DNA of 64,000 nt, taken from NCBI RefSeq assembly GCF_002196705.1, contig NZ_NADJ01000030.1, positions 22,825-86,824 of the forward strand. The letters run 5' to 3'. Positions 8,367 to 16,644 of this stretch are shown here, piece after piece. This DNA comes from Desulfosporosinus sp. FKB (lineage in GTDB: Bacteria; Bacillota; Desulfitobacteriia; Desulfitobacteriales; Desulfitobacteriaceae). Position 1 is the first letter of the stretch. Each line of letters opens with the position of its first letter. A model generated the notes under the pieces. It was given only the letters and a program-made list of their open reading frames with translations. It ran no database searches and was not told where the DNA came from. The position numbers and the translations under genes are program-made.

Positions 8367-9386
8367 TTACTGATACAATTTAATATTTTTGAGATGTTCT
8401 GCATAGGTCTTGGCAAAGGCATGATATCCGTCTTTTTTGGCCACATAATATAAATAATCCGTTTGGGCGGGGTACAAAGCCGCATGCAAAGAAGCATCTC
8501 CAGGGTTGGCAATCGGCCCCGGTGGTAAGCCGCGGTGAAGATAGGTATTATACGGTGAAGGTATCTGAAGATCCTTGTTAAAGAGTTTTGCTTTGGGCGT
8601 ATCCAATAAAAATTGAATCGTAGCATCAACCTGAAGAGGCATGTTGCGCTTCAAGCGATTCATTATTACCGAAGCGATCAGCGGGCGATCCGTTGCTTTC
8701 ACCGCCTCTTTTTCTACCAAAGAAGCTAGGCTTACCCACTGAAGTACCGTAAGCTTTGTACTGCTCAGCCGAGTTTGAACCTCAGGTGTCATTTCCTTGG
8801 CAAATTGCTGCAAGAACATGTCAATCACAGCGTGAGGACTCATCTTAGGATCGATGAAATAGGTGTTCGGGGAAAGAAAACCTTCTAAACGGTGAATTCC
8901 TGCCGGAGTTCCTTCAAGAAAAGAATAGGGAAAAGAATCTTCCGTGACAACTTTTGTATACTCTTCTTTACTACCGAGTCCTTTTTGCACAAGGAGATCA
9001 ATAATTTGTTCCGTGGAATAACCTTCTGGAATCGTTATCCTAATAGAATTAGAAACCTCTTCGCCTTTGATTAACTGCTCAATAATTTCAGTCGGTGTCA
9101 TAGTAGGTGATAGTTCATAATCCCCAGCATACATTTTAAAATTTGCCTTCTGTGACCGCACTAACCAACGAAACAAATTGGCACTGCGAATCAGGTGACG
9201 CTGTTCTAATTCAGTTGCTAATTGATCCGTTGTTGTTCCTGAAGTGATTGTAATTGTAACACTGTTCCCTGTTGAAGAGTAAGGTTTAGTAGCCCAGGAC
9301 CACCACGACAACAATATGATGCTCCCCGCGAGCAAAAGTAAAATTATTCTCGCACGTAAATCCCTACCCTTTTTCTTTCCGGACAC
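8367..9386 (-). CDS. mltG: Endolytic transglycosylase MltG
   Basis: About 339 residues: short cytoplasmic tail rich in Lys/Arg, one membrane helix (IILLLLAGSIILLSWWSW), then an extracellular YceG/MltG domain with a LysM-like subdomain (GTTTDQLATELEQR) and the catalytic region containing VEKEAV, the conserved Glu. MltG cuts nascent peptidoglycan strands and sets glycan length. GTG 9386 is chosen: GGAAAGAGAG lies upstream, and the extra 25 residues of the longest frame would run into the preceding gene. It lies 37 nt after the VanW gene on the same strand. Confidence 0.92.
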   Translation of the reverse strand: MSGKKKGRDLRARIILLLLAGSIILLSWWSWATKPYSSTGNSVTITITSGTTTDQLATELEQRHLIRSANLFRWLVRSQKANFKMYAGDYELSPTMTPTEIIEQLIKGEEVSNSIRITIPEGYSTEQIIDLLVQKGLGSKEEYTKVVTEDSFPYSFLEGTPAGIHRLEGFLSPNTYFIDPKMSPHAVIDMFLQQFAKEMTPEVQTRLSSTKLTVLQWVSLASLVEKEAVKATDRPLIASVIMNRLKRNMPLQVDATIQFLLDTPKAKLFNKDLQIPSPYNTYLHRGLPPGPIANPGDASLHAALYPAQTDYLYYVAKKDGYHAFAKTYAEHLKNIKLYQ

Positions 9387-9423
9387 ATTTTCACACTCTC
9401 TTTCCAAAAAGACCCAGATAAGC

Positions 9424-10791
9424 TTATGTTCCGATCCGCAAGATGCGATTAGCCGGGGCATAAGAATCCTGACCCAAAAACTGCTTTGTTACATTGCCTT
9501 TTTCGTCCTGGATTACTTTCCACACATTAACAACGATTCCTTTGGTCCCAATTTGATCTACTTTTACTCTGCCTCTTGGCAAACTCGAATCATAACGACG
9601 TATCGTTCTATAGTTCCTGACTTTCACGATTTGTCGTTCAAGGCGAATTGTTTTTCCTGTCTTTTTGCCATAAAGCTTAATCGTCAGTACCCCTGGTTTA
9701 ACCTCTGTTCGTATATAGGCCAAGCTGCCTGTATTATTCTTAAATTTAAAATCGATGTTAGGGTAATTGACGGTGGCGTCCTGACCCGCTGGAATATAAG
9801 TCACTGCTACATCATGGTGTTTTCGTTCAACGACCTCTAAATTACTGAGGAGAACTGCATTGTAGAGGGTTGAGGAAACTTGGCATACGCCCCCTCCCGT
9901 CCCCTTAACATACTCGCCATTAATAATAACATAGGCTTCTTTATATCCGGTTTCAGGCTCCCTTGGTCCTACCGCATTATTAAAAGAAAACGTAGCCCCA
10001 GGCTTGATTGCTTTGCCGTCTAAAGCTTTAGCGGCCGCAGTCAAGTTAGTCGAACGATTAACTTCTCCGACGGCAAACTTCGTACTGAATTCGCCAAGAA
10101 CAGAACCCGCCAAGGACTGGATGGATTCAGTCGTAACTTTCGCTGGAACCTCAACCAACGGAGCCTTAATTTTTTTTGGAACTTCAGAAAGGGAGCTATT
10201 CTGTAGATTATTAATTAATTGATCTGCCTCAACTTTTTTGCCCTTCTGAGCAGGAGTGATGACAACTTTATCGTTTTGAATTTTAAAGGTTGCATCTTTC
10301 GCTGGTTGATTAAATTTCTTTAACTTTTCTTCCAGAACTTTTGTTGCCAATTCAGGATTAGCTTTTAGAACACTTGGTATAACGTTATTAAGACCCTGAC
10401 CTTGACTTTGACTTCGATTTTGCTGAGTGTTTTCCAGAGTTTTTTCGACATCAACTTCATATCCCAGCTCCTTTAAGGTGATGGGAATCTCCGTTTCATT
10501 GTACAACAGGATACGAGATTCTTCCAGTTTGTCCTTCGCCCAATCGTTAATTTTACTGGAGGCTTCACTTACAGGGACGCCACTTAAATCCAGATCATTA
10601 TCTACTTTTGTCCCCTGAGGAATTACCTTACTCCCTTCGTTGGCCTCATTAGCCTCGTTATCCGGGTTCGCAGCGCTTTGAGTGGAAGGTCTCGAGGTAT
10701 TGATATTAAGCTTGGATTGATTTGAAAAGGGACTGCATCCTCCAATAAGCCAACATAAAACAATACTCAGGAAAATAATAATAATTTTCAA
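9424..10791 (-). CDS. VanW-family lipoprotein
   Basis: About 455 residues. A lipobox (LIGGC) follows a membrane signal, so the protein should be lipid-anchored outside the cell. A Ser/Asn/Glu-rich linker is followed by a peptidoglycan-binding-like domain (~80-220) and the VanW domain (~240-390; FSFNNAVGPREPETGYKEA and GGGVCQVSSTLYNA). VanW proteins are linked to the wall and to some glycopeptide-resistance clusters, but their reaction is unknown. TTG 10791 is preferred because GGAGGTG sits 6 nt upstream; the in-frame ATG 10812 lies before that site. It is followed by mltG, another wall gene. Confidence 0.87.
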   Translation of the reverse strand: MKIIIIFLSIVLCWLIGGCSPFSNQSKLNINTSRPSTQSAANPDNEANEANEGSKVIPQGTKVDNDLDLSGVPVSEASSKINDWAKDKLEESRILLYNETEIPITLKELGYEVDVEKTLENTQQNRSQSQGQGLNNVIPSVLKANPELATKVLEEKLKKFNQPAKDATFKIQNDKVVITPAQKGKKVEADQLINNLQNSSLSEVPKKIKAPLVEVPAKVTTESIQSLAGSVLGEFSTKFAVGEVNRSTNLTAAAKALDGKAIKPGATFSFNNAVGPREPETGYKEAYVIINGEYVKGTGGGVCQVSSTLYNAVLLSNLEVVERKHHDVAVTYIPAGQDATVNYPNIDFKFKNNTGSLAYIRTEVKPGVLTIKLYGKKTGKTIRLERQIVKVRNYRTIRRYDSSLPRGRVKVDQIGTKGIVVNVWKVIQDEKGNVTKQFLGQDSYAPANRILRIGT

Positions 10792-10882
10792 TGCCCACAC
10801 CTCCACTTTCATGGATTTAGTATTTCCGTTGTTTTATGGCTTTATCGTCAAGATTTAGTCCTTTTAAAAATATACCTATATT

Positions 10883-10938
10883 AAAAAAACAAATGGCAGA
10901 AGAAACCCACTAGAAAAACTCTGTGAGGTCTTCTGTCA
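10883..10938 (-). terminator. Intrinsic terminator after the DUF1292 gene
   Basis: TGACAGAAGA and TCTTCTGCCA (minus strand) pair with one mismatch and are followed by TTTGTTTTTTT. It lies after the DUF1292 gene and before the VanW gene. Confidence 0.7.
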
Positions 10939-10980
10939 TTATGTAAACTACTAATCTAAGATCTTTAATTAGTCCTCGTC

Positions 10981-11307
10981 TTAGTCCTCTTCAGATTCGA
11001 CTAAGTTTTCCCAGGCGTCAGCGACTTTTTCCCACTCTTCATCATCTTCAATGTCGAGCAGCATTTCTCCGCCCTCATCATCTTTACCGAGCTTAAGAAT
11101 AATGGCTTCATCGGCATCTTCATCTTCGGAGTCCTCCTCCGAAATAGGCATCAGCACAAAATAGGTTGAACCATCGACTTCCAAAGTGTCAAGATGAAGA
11201 AACTCATGGTCTTTTCCTTCATCATCAGTAAGTACAACTGTGTCAAATTCCTCAGCGTCATGCTCATGGTCATGGTCGTGGTCGTGGTCGTGGTCGTGTT
11301 CAGACAT
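10981..11307 (-). CDS. DUF1292 family protein with His/Asp-repeat N terminus
   Basis: 108 residues. The C-terminal ~90 residues are the acidic DUF1292 domain (VVLTDDEGKDHEF...YFVLMPI), common near ruvX and alaS in Firmicutes, with unknown function. The N terminus is a run of alternating His and Asp (HDHDHDHDHDHEHD) encoded by a hexanucleotide repeat. Such tracts bind transition metals in other proteins; whether this one does is inference. ATG 11307 is chosen because AGAGGTG lies 6 nt before it, in preference to ATG 11316. It follows ruvX on the same strand and ends in a terminator. Confidence 0.88.
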   Translation of the reverse strand: MSEHDHDHDHDHDHEHDAEEFDTVVLTDDEGKDHEFLHLDTLEVDGSTYFVLMPISEEDSEDEDADEAIILKLGKDDEGGEMLLDIEDDEEWEKVADAWENLVESEED

Positions 11308-11370
11308 GTATTTCACCTCTTATCTAAGAATATGGACATTGTACTATTGTAGGTAATGATTGTCAAATAT

Positions 11371-11793
11371 TCAATTAGGAATATTTCTTGCATGCCTGCG
11401 ATCCAAGTATCCTTGAAGAATAAAGACCGCCGCCATCTTGTCAATCACTTGTTTCCTTTTGCCGCGAGAAACATCCGCTTCTAACAAAGTCCTCTGGGCG
11501 GCCACCGTGCTGAGACGCTCATCCCAACGCTCTACAGGAAGCCCAAACTCTGCACGCAAACGATCCACAAATTCATCCGTCAAAGCACAGCGAGGCCCCA
11601 ACGTCCCATTCATATTCTTCGGATAACCAATAACGATCTCAGACACCTCATACTCTTTAAGCAATTCCCCTAATTCCTCAATTTCCCTCGAAGAGCGTCT
11701 AATAGTCTTAACTCCCTGCGCCGTCAAAAACAACGCATCACTCACTGCCACACCAATCGTCTTAGAACCAAAATCCAAGCCCATAATCCGCAT
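11371..11793 (-). CDS. ruvX: Putative Holliday junction resolvase / pre-16S rRNA nuclease YqgF
   Basis: 140 residues, the usual family length. RNase H-like fold with [16 protein letters not shown] at the N terminus (first catalytic Asp), [12 protein letters not shown], and [14 protein letters not shown]. The E. coli relative matures the 5' end of 16S rRNA and is essential; a resolvase role has also been proposed. ATG 11793 has GGAAGGTGG upstream. In many Firmicutes the order is ireB-ruvX-DUF1292 behind alaS; here an Fe-S reductase and a tandem repeat separate ireB from ruvX. Confidence 0.93.
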   Translation of the reverse strand: MRIMGLDFGSKTIGVAVSDALFLTAQGVKTIRRSSREIEELGELLKEYEVSEIVIGYPKNMNGTLGPRCALTDEFVDRLRAEFGLPVERWDERLSTVAAQRTLLEADVSRGKRKQVIDKMAAVFILQGYLDRRHARNIPN

Positions 11794-11840
11794 CAAAATC
11801 CACCTTCCCTAAACCCCAGTCAACAACGCCCACCCCGCAT

Positions 11841-12340
11841 CATCCTCCCATCCCCGGGAGACGGATAATTAACCCTAGTCATTTCCCGCTCTAAGACCCT
11901 TGAGCAAGGGGGGAGTGGCATAGCCGGAGCTGATCGATTTACGCCAGTTTGCGAAGCGGAGCCTATGCAACTCCCCCGACCCCAAGGACTTTCTTACAAA
12001 ACGCCTCTCGCGTCCTCCCCATACCCGGGAGACGGAGCGATTCAACCCCAGCCACTCCGCTCCTAAGACCCTTGAGCAGAGGGAGTGGCATGGCCGGAGC
12101 TGAGCGATTTACGCCAGTTTGCGAAGCAGAGCCCATGCCACTCCCCCCGACCCCAAAGTCTTGCTTAAAACACCACCCAAGCCCCTCGTCCTCCCCCTAC
12201 CTGGAAGACGGGCGATTCAACCCCAGCCACCTTCCGCTCCTAAGACCCTTGAGCAAGGGGGGAGTTGCATGGCCGGAGCTGAGCGATTTACGCCAGTTTG
12301 CGAAGCGGAGCCCATGCCACTCCCCCGACCCCAAAGACCC
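11841..12340. repeat. Three tandem ~175-bp GC-rich units, each a long hairpin
   Basis: Units begin at about 11841, 12011 and 12187 with CGTCCTCCCC-like starts; the third fades near 12340. Each holds CTAAGACCCTTGAGCA, then a palindrome whose arms are GGGGAGTGGCATGG and CCATGCCACTCCCC around a conserved core (GCGATTTACGCCAGTTTGCG). The region is clearly GC-richer than its neighbours. Open frames across it (171, 142 and 63 codons) follow the repeat and are not credible genes. It fills the gap between the AKR gene and ruvX. Confidence 0.9.
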
Positions 12341-12365
12341 GGAAGAAAAATCGCCCGACTCCCGC

Positions 12366-13307
12366 CTAAACAATTTTCAAGCAAAAATGCGGACATACCC
12401 TCCCGCAATACCCGCAGAGCACACAGGCCTCCTGATCCACGACAGCTATCTTCTCAATATGTAAAGCGTTCTGTGGGCAAGCCTCCTGACAGCGTCCACA
12501 TCCTTCACACCAGTCTGCAATATAAAGCTTCCTTGGTTTATGCTTAACCTTTTCCCGAAGAGCTTGAGGTACCTCTTGGCTGGACACCAGAAGAAGATTA
12601 TAATCCACTTCATCAGGACTCGACATTCCTAAAGCCATAGCCTGAATACCCGGAACCTTTTTGATGAAATCAATAGCCTTTTGAGGATCTTGGCTTAAGT
12701 GACCGCCTCCAAACACTTTCATAGCATAAATTCCAACCCCGATCTCTGCGGCAAAGGACAGAGCCTGCAGCATATCATCCAAAGTGCCGTCAATAATCCC
12801 CAGTCCCTGGTAATTTATAATCGGGTGAATAACATCCAGCCCTGGCTGAAGGGCGCCTGCACGAACACCGTCTACAGCATGGGTAGAGATGCCAATCCAG
12901 CGCACCAACCCTTTTTCTTTGGCCCGCAGCAGTTCCTCCCAAGCTCTTGAATGTCCCTTTAACGTCAGAGCACTTTCTTGCTCATGAAGCAAAAAGAAAT
13001 CCAGAACATCCCTCTTCAGTTCTGAACGCGCTTTCTCCAGGCTTTTACGCAAGTCTTGTTCCGTAACAGCGTAAGATTTGCTGATAATCCGAACCTGAGG
13101 AAAATCCTTGACAGCTTGGGCTATTTGCCCGTAGTTATCATATATTTCTGCCGTGTCAATCCAGTTGATCCCCTGTTCAAGAGCATATTTTAAAACGTCA
13201 ACTCCCTGAGCTTCAGTAACTCGCCCCTGCAAGGGAGAAATGGCCAAACTTCCAAAACAAATCTCAGACACCATCGGTCCCCATGAACCTAGTTTAACCT
13301 GATTCAT
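12366..13307 (-). CDS. Aldo/keto reductase with C-terminal 2[4Fe-4S] ferredoxin domain
   Basis: 313 residues. Residues 1-~235 are an AKR barrel: IDTAEIYDNYG carries the catalytic Asp and Tyr, and LLHEQE matches the usual His position. Residues ~270-313 carry two clusters, CEGCGRCQEACP and CVLCGYCGRVCP. Such fusions are widespread in anaerobes and presumably pass electrons between NAD(P)H and ferredoxin; the substrate is unknown. ATG 13307 has GGAAGGAG upstream. A small frame overlaps its start by 14 nt. Confidence 0.9.
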   Translation of the reverse strand: MNQVKLGSWGPMVSEICFGSLAISPLQGRVTEAQGVDVLKYALEQGINWIDTAEIYDNYGQIAQAVKDFPQVRIISKSYAVTEQDLRKSLEKARSELKRDVLDFFLLHEQESALTLKGHSRAWEELLRAKEKGLVRWIGISTHAVDGVRAGALQPGLDVIHPIINYQGLGIIDGTLDDMLQALSFAAEIGVGIYAMKVFGGGHLSQDPQKAIDFIKKVPGIQAMALGMSSPDEVDYNLLLVSSQEVPQALREKVKHKPRKLYIADWCEGCGRCQEACPQNALHIEKIAVVDQEACVLCGYCGRVCPHFCLKIV

Positions 13308-13491
13308 CTCTGTCTCCTTCCCTAATCAATGTCTTTAAGCGCTTTACGTACTTTTTCATTCCCAGGCAGCTCAGAGCAGTCGCAATCTCTGCTCCTTCAC
13401 CGGCCAAAACCCTGGCGAAAGTAACAAACTCCGCACCACGATCAGTGATGCGGAGTTTCAAAACGTTAATTATCCCTGCCCCTGACACCAA
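13294..13491 (-). CDS. Possible small protein overlapping the AKR start
   Basis: Up to 65 codons from GTG 13491, or 55 from TTG 13461 (KLRITDRGAEFVTFARVLAG). It ends with a basic helix (KKYVKRLKTLIREG). It lies in the otherwise empty gap after ireB, and its stop overlaps the next gene's start by 14 nt, the pattern of coupled genes. No family recognised and no strong ribosome site, so it may be chance. Confidence 0.4.
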   Translation of the reverse strand: MVSGAGIINVLKLRITDRGAEFVTFARVLAGEGAEIATALSCLGMKKYVKRLKTLIREGDRDESG

Positions 13492-13504
13492 GGCCAGTTT
13501 TGCT

Positions 13505-13756
13505 TTATTTCTCCTGCAAGTAGGACTTAACGAGTTCTTCGATCAGCTCAAAGCGTTCAAGTTTACGAATCATTGCCCGTGCCTGATTGTGGCTGGTTAT
13601 ATAGACCGGGTCACCCGACATGAGATAACCCACCATTTGGTTAATAGGGTCATATCCTTTTTCTTGTAAGGCCGCATAAACTTTCTGCAGAACCTCACGC
13701 GCGGATATATCTTCCCCGACAGCCTTAAACATCATGGTTTCTTCCATACGATCCAT
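13505..13756 (-). CDS. ireB: IreB family regulatory phosphoprotein (DUF965)
   Basis: 83 residues, typical length. Conserved blocks [24 protein letters not shown] and [22 protein letters not shown] identify the family. In Enterococcus, IreB is phosphorylated by the Ser/Thr kinase IreK and affects cephalosporin resistance; the N-terminal Thr (METMMF region) may be the target here. Start ATG 13756 follows GGGGGACAGG. It lies 72 nt after alaS, the standard Firmicute order. Confidence 0.95.
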   Translation of the reverse strand: MDRMEETMMFKAVGEDISAREVLQKVYAALQEKGYDPINQMVGYLMSGDPVYITSHNQARAMIRKLERFELIEELVKSYLQEK

Positions 13757-13828
13757 TTTCCTGTCCCCCTTTCGCTGTCCTTTGTTAACCTACTACCTAT
13801 ATATTCTCGCTGTCCTAGTTCTTCTCCT

Positions 13829-16459
13829 CTATTTCTTCAATAATCCTCGGAGAATCGTTGGCACTCGATCTATGGCCTCACCCAGCTTACTGGGGTCTTT
13901 CCCTCCGGCTTGCGCCATATCGGGACGGCCGCCGCCGCTCCCGCCGGCGATTTTCGCGACTTCCTTAATAATCTGTCCGGCATGAAGCCCGCTTAAACCT
14001 GTTGGACTGACTGTTGTAACAAAGTTTACCTTTCCTTCATGGACAGCCCCCAAAACTATGACTCCGGCCTTCAATTTACCGCGCAAAAGATCTGCCATCT
14101 GCCGAAGCCCTTCCATATCAGAGGCCTGAACTTGAGCAGCAAGTACAGAAATTCCTTCAATCTCAGCAACGCGGTTTAGTAAACCTTCCGCTTCATTTTT
14201 GCTGAGCTTTGCCTGAAGCTGCGAAATATCTCGCTCCAGATCCTTGACTTGAGCAACAAGACCTTGAACTCGTTTGCCCACATCTGTCGGTTGAGCTTTG
14301 AGCACTTGAGCAACTTCCATTACTTGCTCATCAAGGGTACGGAGATAATTCAAGGCTTCTAAACCTGCCACAGCTTCGATTCTGCGTAAACCGGCACCAA
14401 TTCCGCCTTCACTGAGAATTTTAACCAGTCCGATTTCTCCCGTGCTGTGAACGTGAGTTCCGCCGCACAATTCCTTACTGAAGGTTCCCATGGTTACAAC
14501 ACGAACTCGTTCACCATATTTTTCGCCAAAAAGAGCAGTGGCTCCGCTTTGTTTAGCCTCATCCAAAGACATTTCCGTAGCATCAACGGTCATATTTTTT
14601 AAGACTGCCTCATTAATAAGGCCTTCAACCGCTTTTAGATCATCTGGAGTAAGGGGTGAAAAATGAGTAAAGTCAAAACGCAAGCGCTCTGGTGTCACCA
14701 AAGACCCTGCTTGCTGCACATGTTCTCCAAGAACAGAACGCAGTGCCGCTTGTAATAGGTGTGTAGCGCTGTGATGCCGTGCTGTTGCCATACGAGCCGA
14801 ATTATCCACAGCTGCTTCTACGGTTTCTCCGACATGCAAAACCCCGCTCAGAATCTCAACCCGATGATATAGGGTTCCCGTAACTCCTTTTTTTACCTCC
14901 AAGACTCGAGCCTCCGCCCGTGAGGTTTTCAAGACACCCTTATCTGAGACTTGACCGCCGCTTTCGGCATAAAAGGGTGTTTCAGTCAAGAAAACAGTAA
15001 CTTCTTCGCCTTCGCCGGCATCTTGCCTTTCTTCCCCATCCACAAATAAACCGACGATCTTTGTCGTATTGGAGATTTGCTGATAACCTACAAAAGGCGT
15101 TACTCCCAATGCTTTAACTTTTTGAACCAAATCCGCACTTTCAGCGACAGCCCGCATCTGCTGAGACTGTTCCTTGGCTCGCTGACGGTGTTCTTCAGCA
15201 GAAGTTTGGAAGGATGGCATATCTACAGAAAGTCCTTGTTCCGCCAAAATTTCTTCTGTCAATTCCACGGGAAAACCATAAGTCTCATAAAGGTAAAAAG
15301 CATCGGGACCGGCTAAAACCGTCTCTCCCTTCTCAATTAGCTCTTTGACCTTATCTTGCAGCATTTGCGTTCCTTGTTCCAACGTTGCCTGAAAGTTTTT
15401 CTCTTCTAAATTCAAATGATTAATAATAAAATTCTCATTTTCAATCAGTTCAGGATAGGCTTGAGCATAATCCCTTTGAATAATTCGAAATACCGACTCC
15501 AAGAATGGTTTATCAATCCCAAGAAGTTTGGCATAGCGAACTGCACGTCGTAAAATACGGCGTAAGACATACCCTCGTCCTTCATTATTTGGCCGAATTC
15601 CGTCTGCCAGCATAAAGGAAATCGCCCTTACATGATCAGAAACGACTTTCAAAGCAAGATCATTTTTAGGATTCTCCTTATACTTTATGCCCACAAGACT
15701 GGCAACAAAATCAATAATCGGGCGGAATAAGTCCGTATCGAAGTTAGTCTCCACTCCTTGCATAACAGAAGCAATCCGTTCCAAACCCATCCCCGTATCA
15801 ATATTTTGTTTAGGCAAAGGTGTTAGGACTCCGGCCTCATCTCGATTATACTGCATGAAAACCAAATTCCAAATCTCCAAAAAGCGGTCGCAATCACATC
15901 CTACGGCACAATCCGGTTGACCGCACCCTCTGGACTCACCGAGATCAACATAGATTTCTGAACAAGGCCCGCAAGGTCCTGTCGGGCCGGCTGCCCAAAA
16001 GTTTTCCGGATCTCCAACGATTCTTTCCGGCTTAACTCCGGCTTTTTCAATCCATAGTTTTTTCGCTTCCTCATCTTCCGGATAAACGGTAATCCAAAGC
16101 TTCTCGGCAGGTATTTTCAAGACTTCAGTTACATATTCCCAGGCCCAGGGAATTACTTCATTTTTAAAATAATCGCCAAACGAAAAATTTCCCAACATCT
16201 CAAAATATGTATGATGACGTGCGGTTTTCCCCACCTCTTCCAGATCCGGCGTACGCACACATTTCTGAGCCGTTGTGGCTCTGGGAAATGGAGGCTCAAC
16301 GCGGCGCTGAAAGTACGGCTTAAAGGGAACCATGCCCGCAACCGTTAGCAACAAGGTTGGATCATCTTTAGGAATGAGCGAAGCACTAGGTAATATCTTA
16401 TGCCCTCTCTCCTCAAAAAACTTGCGAAACATATCCCTTAATTGATTACCTGTATACAT
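13829..16459 (-). CDS. alaS: Alanyl-tRNA synthetase
   Basis: 876 residues, the normal bacterial length. Class II catalytic core at the N terminus (MYTGNQLRDMFRKFFEERGH, then TAQKCVRTPDLEEVG), editing domain with HHSATHLL and the downstream ELCGGTHVHSTGEIG zinc/editing motif, and a C-terminal DHHA1-like domain with GGSGGGRPDMAQAGG. It charges tRNA-Ala and clears mischarged Ser and Gly. ATG 16459 is chosen because AAAGGAGTG lies 7 nt upstream; the longest frame would add 37 residues that begin inside the leader terminator. A T-box-like leader precedes it. Confidence 0.97.
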   Translation of the reverse strand: MYTGNQLRDMFRKFFEERGHKILPSASLIPKDDPTLLLTVAGMVPFKPYFQRRVEPPFPRATTAQKCVRTPDLEEVGKTARHHTYFEMLGNFSFGDYFKNEVIPWAWEYVTEVLKIPAEKLWITVYPEDEEAKKLWIEKAGVKPERIVGDPENFWAAGPTGPCGPCSEIYVDLGESRGCGQPDCAVGCDCDRFLEIWNLVFMQYNRDEAGVLTPLPKQNIDTGMGLERIASVMQGVETNFDTDLFRPIIDFVASLVGIKYKENPKNDLALKVVSDHVRAISFMLADGIRPNNEGRGYVLRRILRRAVRYAKLLGIDKPFLESVFRIIQRDYAQAYPELIENENFIINHLNLEEKNFQATLEQGTQMLQDKVKELIEKGETVLAGPDAFYLYETYGFPVELTEEILAEQGLSVDMPSFQTSAEEHRQRAKEQSQQMRAVAESADLVQKVKALGVTPFVGYQQISNTTKIVGLFVDGEERQDAGEGEEVTVFLTETPFYAESGGQVSDKGVLKTSRAEARVLEVKKGVTGTLYHRVEILSGVLHVGETVEAAVDNSARMATARHHSATHLLQAALRSVLGEHVQQAGSLVTPERLRFDFTHFSPLTPDDLKAVEGLINEAVLKNMTVDATEMSLDEAKQSGATALFGEKYGERVRVVTMGTFSKELCGGTHVHSTGEIGLVKILSEGGIGAGLRRIEAVAGLEALNYLRTLDEQVMEVAQVLKAQPTDVGKRVQGLVAQVKDLERDISQLQAKLSKNEAEGLLNRVAEIEGISVLAAQVQASDMEGLRQMADLLRGKLKAGVIVLGAVHEGKVNFVTTVSPTGLSGLHAGQIIKEVAKIAGGSGGGRPDMAQAGGKDPSKLGEAIDRVPTILRGLLKK

Positions 16460-16489
16460 TCGAAAACACTCCTTTAGATTCATCGCACT

Positions 16490-16603
16490 AAAAAATAATC
16501 CCTTCCCCACAACTGTCAGGGACGAGATGTTTCGAGCTGCCACCCTGCTTAATTTCGGGCTTAAAAACACGTATTCTCATTCGTTTACACAAATTCTCAT
16601 TAT
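16490..16603 (-). promoter_or_regulatory. T-box-like leader of alaS
   Basis: Minus strand shows AGGGTGGCAGC then CTCGTCCCT, the antiterminator arrangement of T-box leaders, followed by a TCCCT...AGGGA stem and TTATTTTTT (terminator). T-box RNAs sense uncharged tRNA. The transcript predicted from the promoter at 16610-16639 is only ~145 nt before alaS, short for a canonical T-box, and no clear stem I or Ala specifier was found. Confidence 0.6.
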
Positions 16604-16609
16604 TTCTAA

Positions 16610-16639
16610 AGTATATACAGGTAAGGACTTCTTTGTCAA
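16610..16639 (-). promoter_or_regulatory. Strong sigma-A type promoter for alaS
   Basis: Minus strand TTGACA (16639-16634), 18-nt spacer, TATACT (16615-16610). The start point would be near 16603. It lies immediately after the AI-2E permease gene, so alaS has its own promoter. Confidence 0.7.
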
Positions 16640-16644
16640 CCGTC

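Noticed and set aside
9316..9840. Plus-strand frame of 174 codons
   Set aside because: Antisense to mltG and the VanW gene, which have clear domains; no ribosome site.
11841..12340. CRISPR array
   Set aside because: Units are ~175 bp and similar along their length, with no short repeat/unique spacer alternation and no cas genes.
11949..12547. Plus-strand open frames of 171 and 142 codons
   Set aside because: They follow the tandem GC-rich repeat and run into the opposite strand of the AKR gene; composition is repeat-driven.
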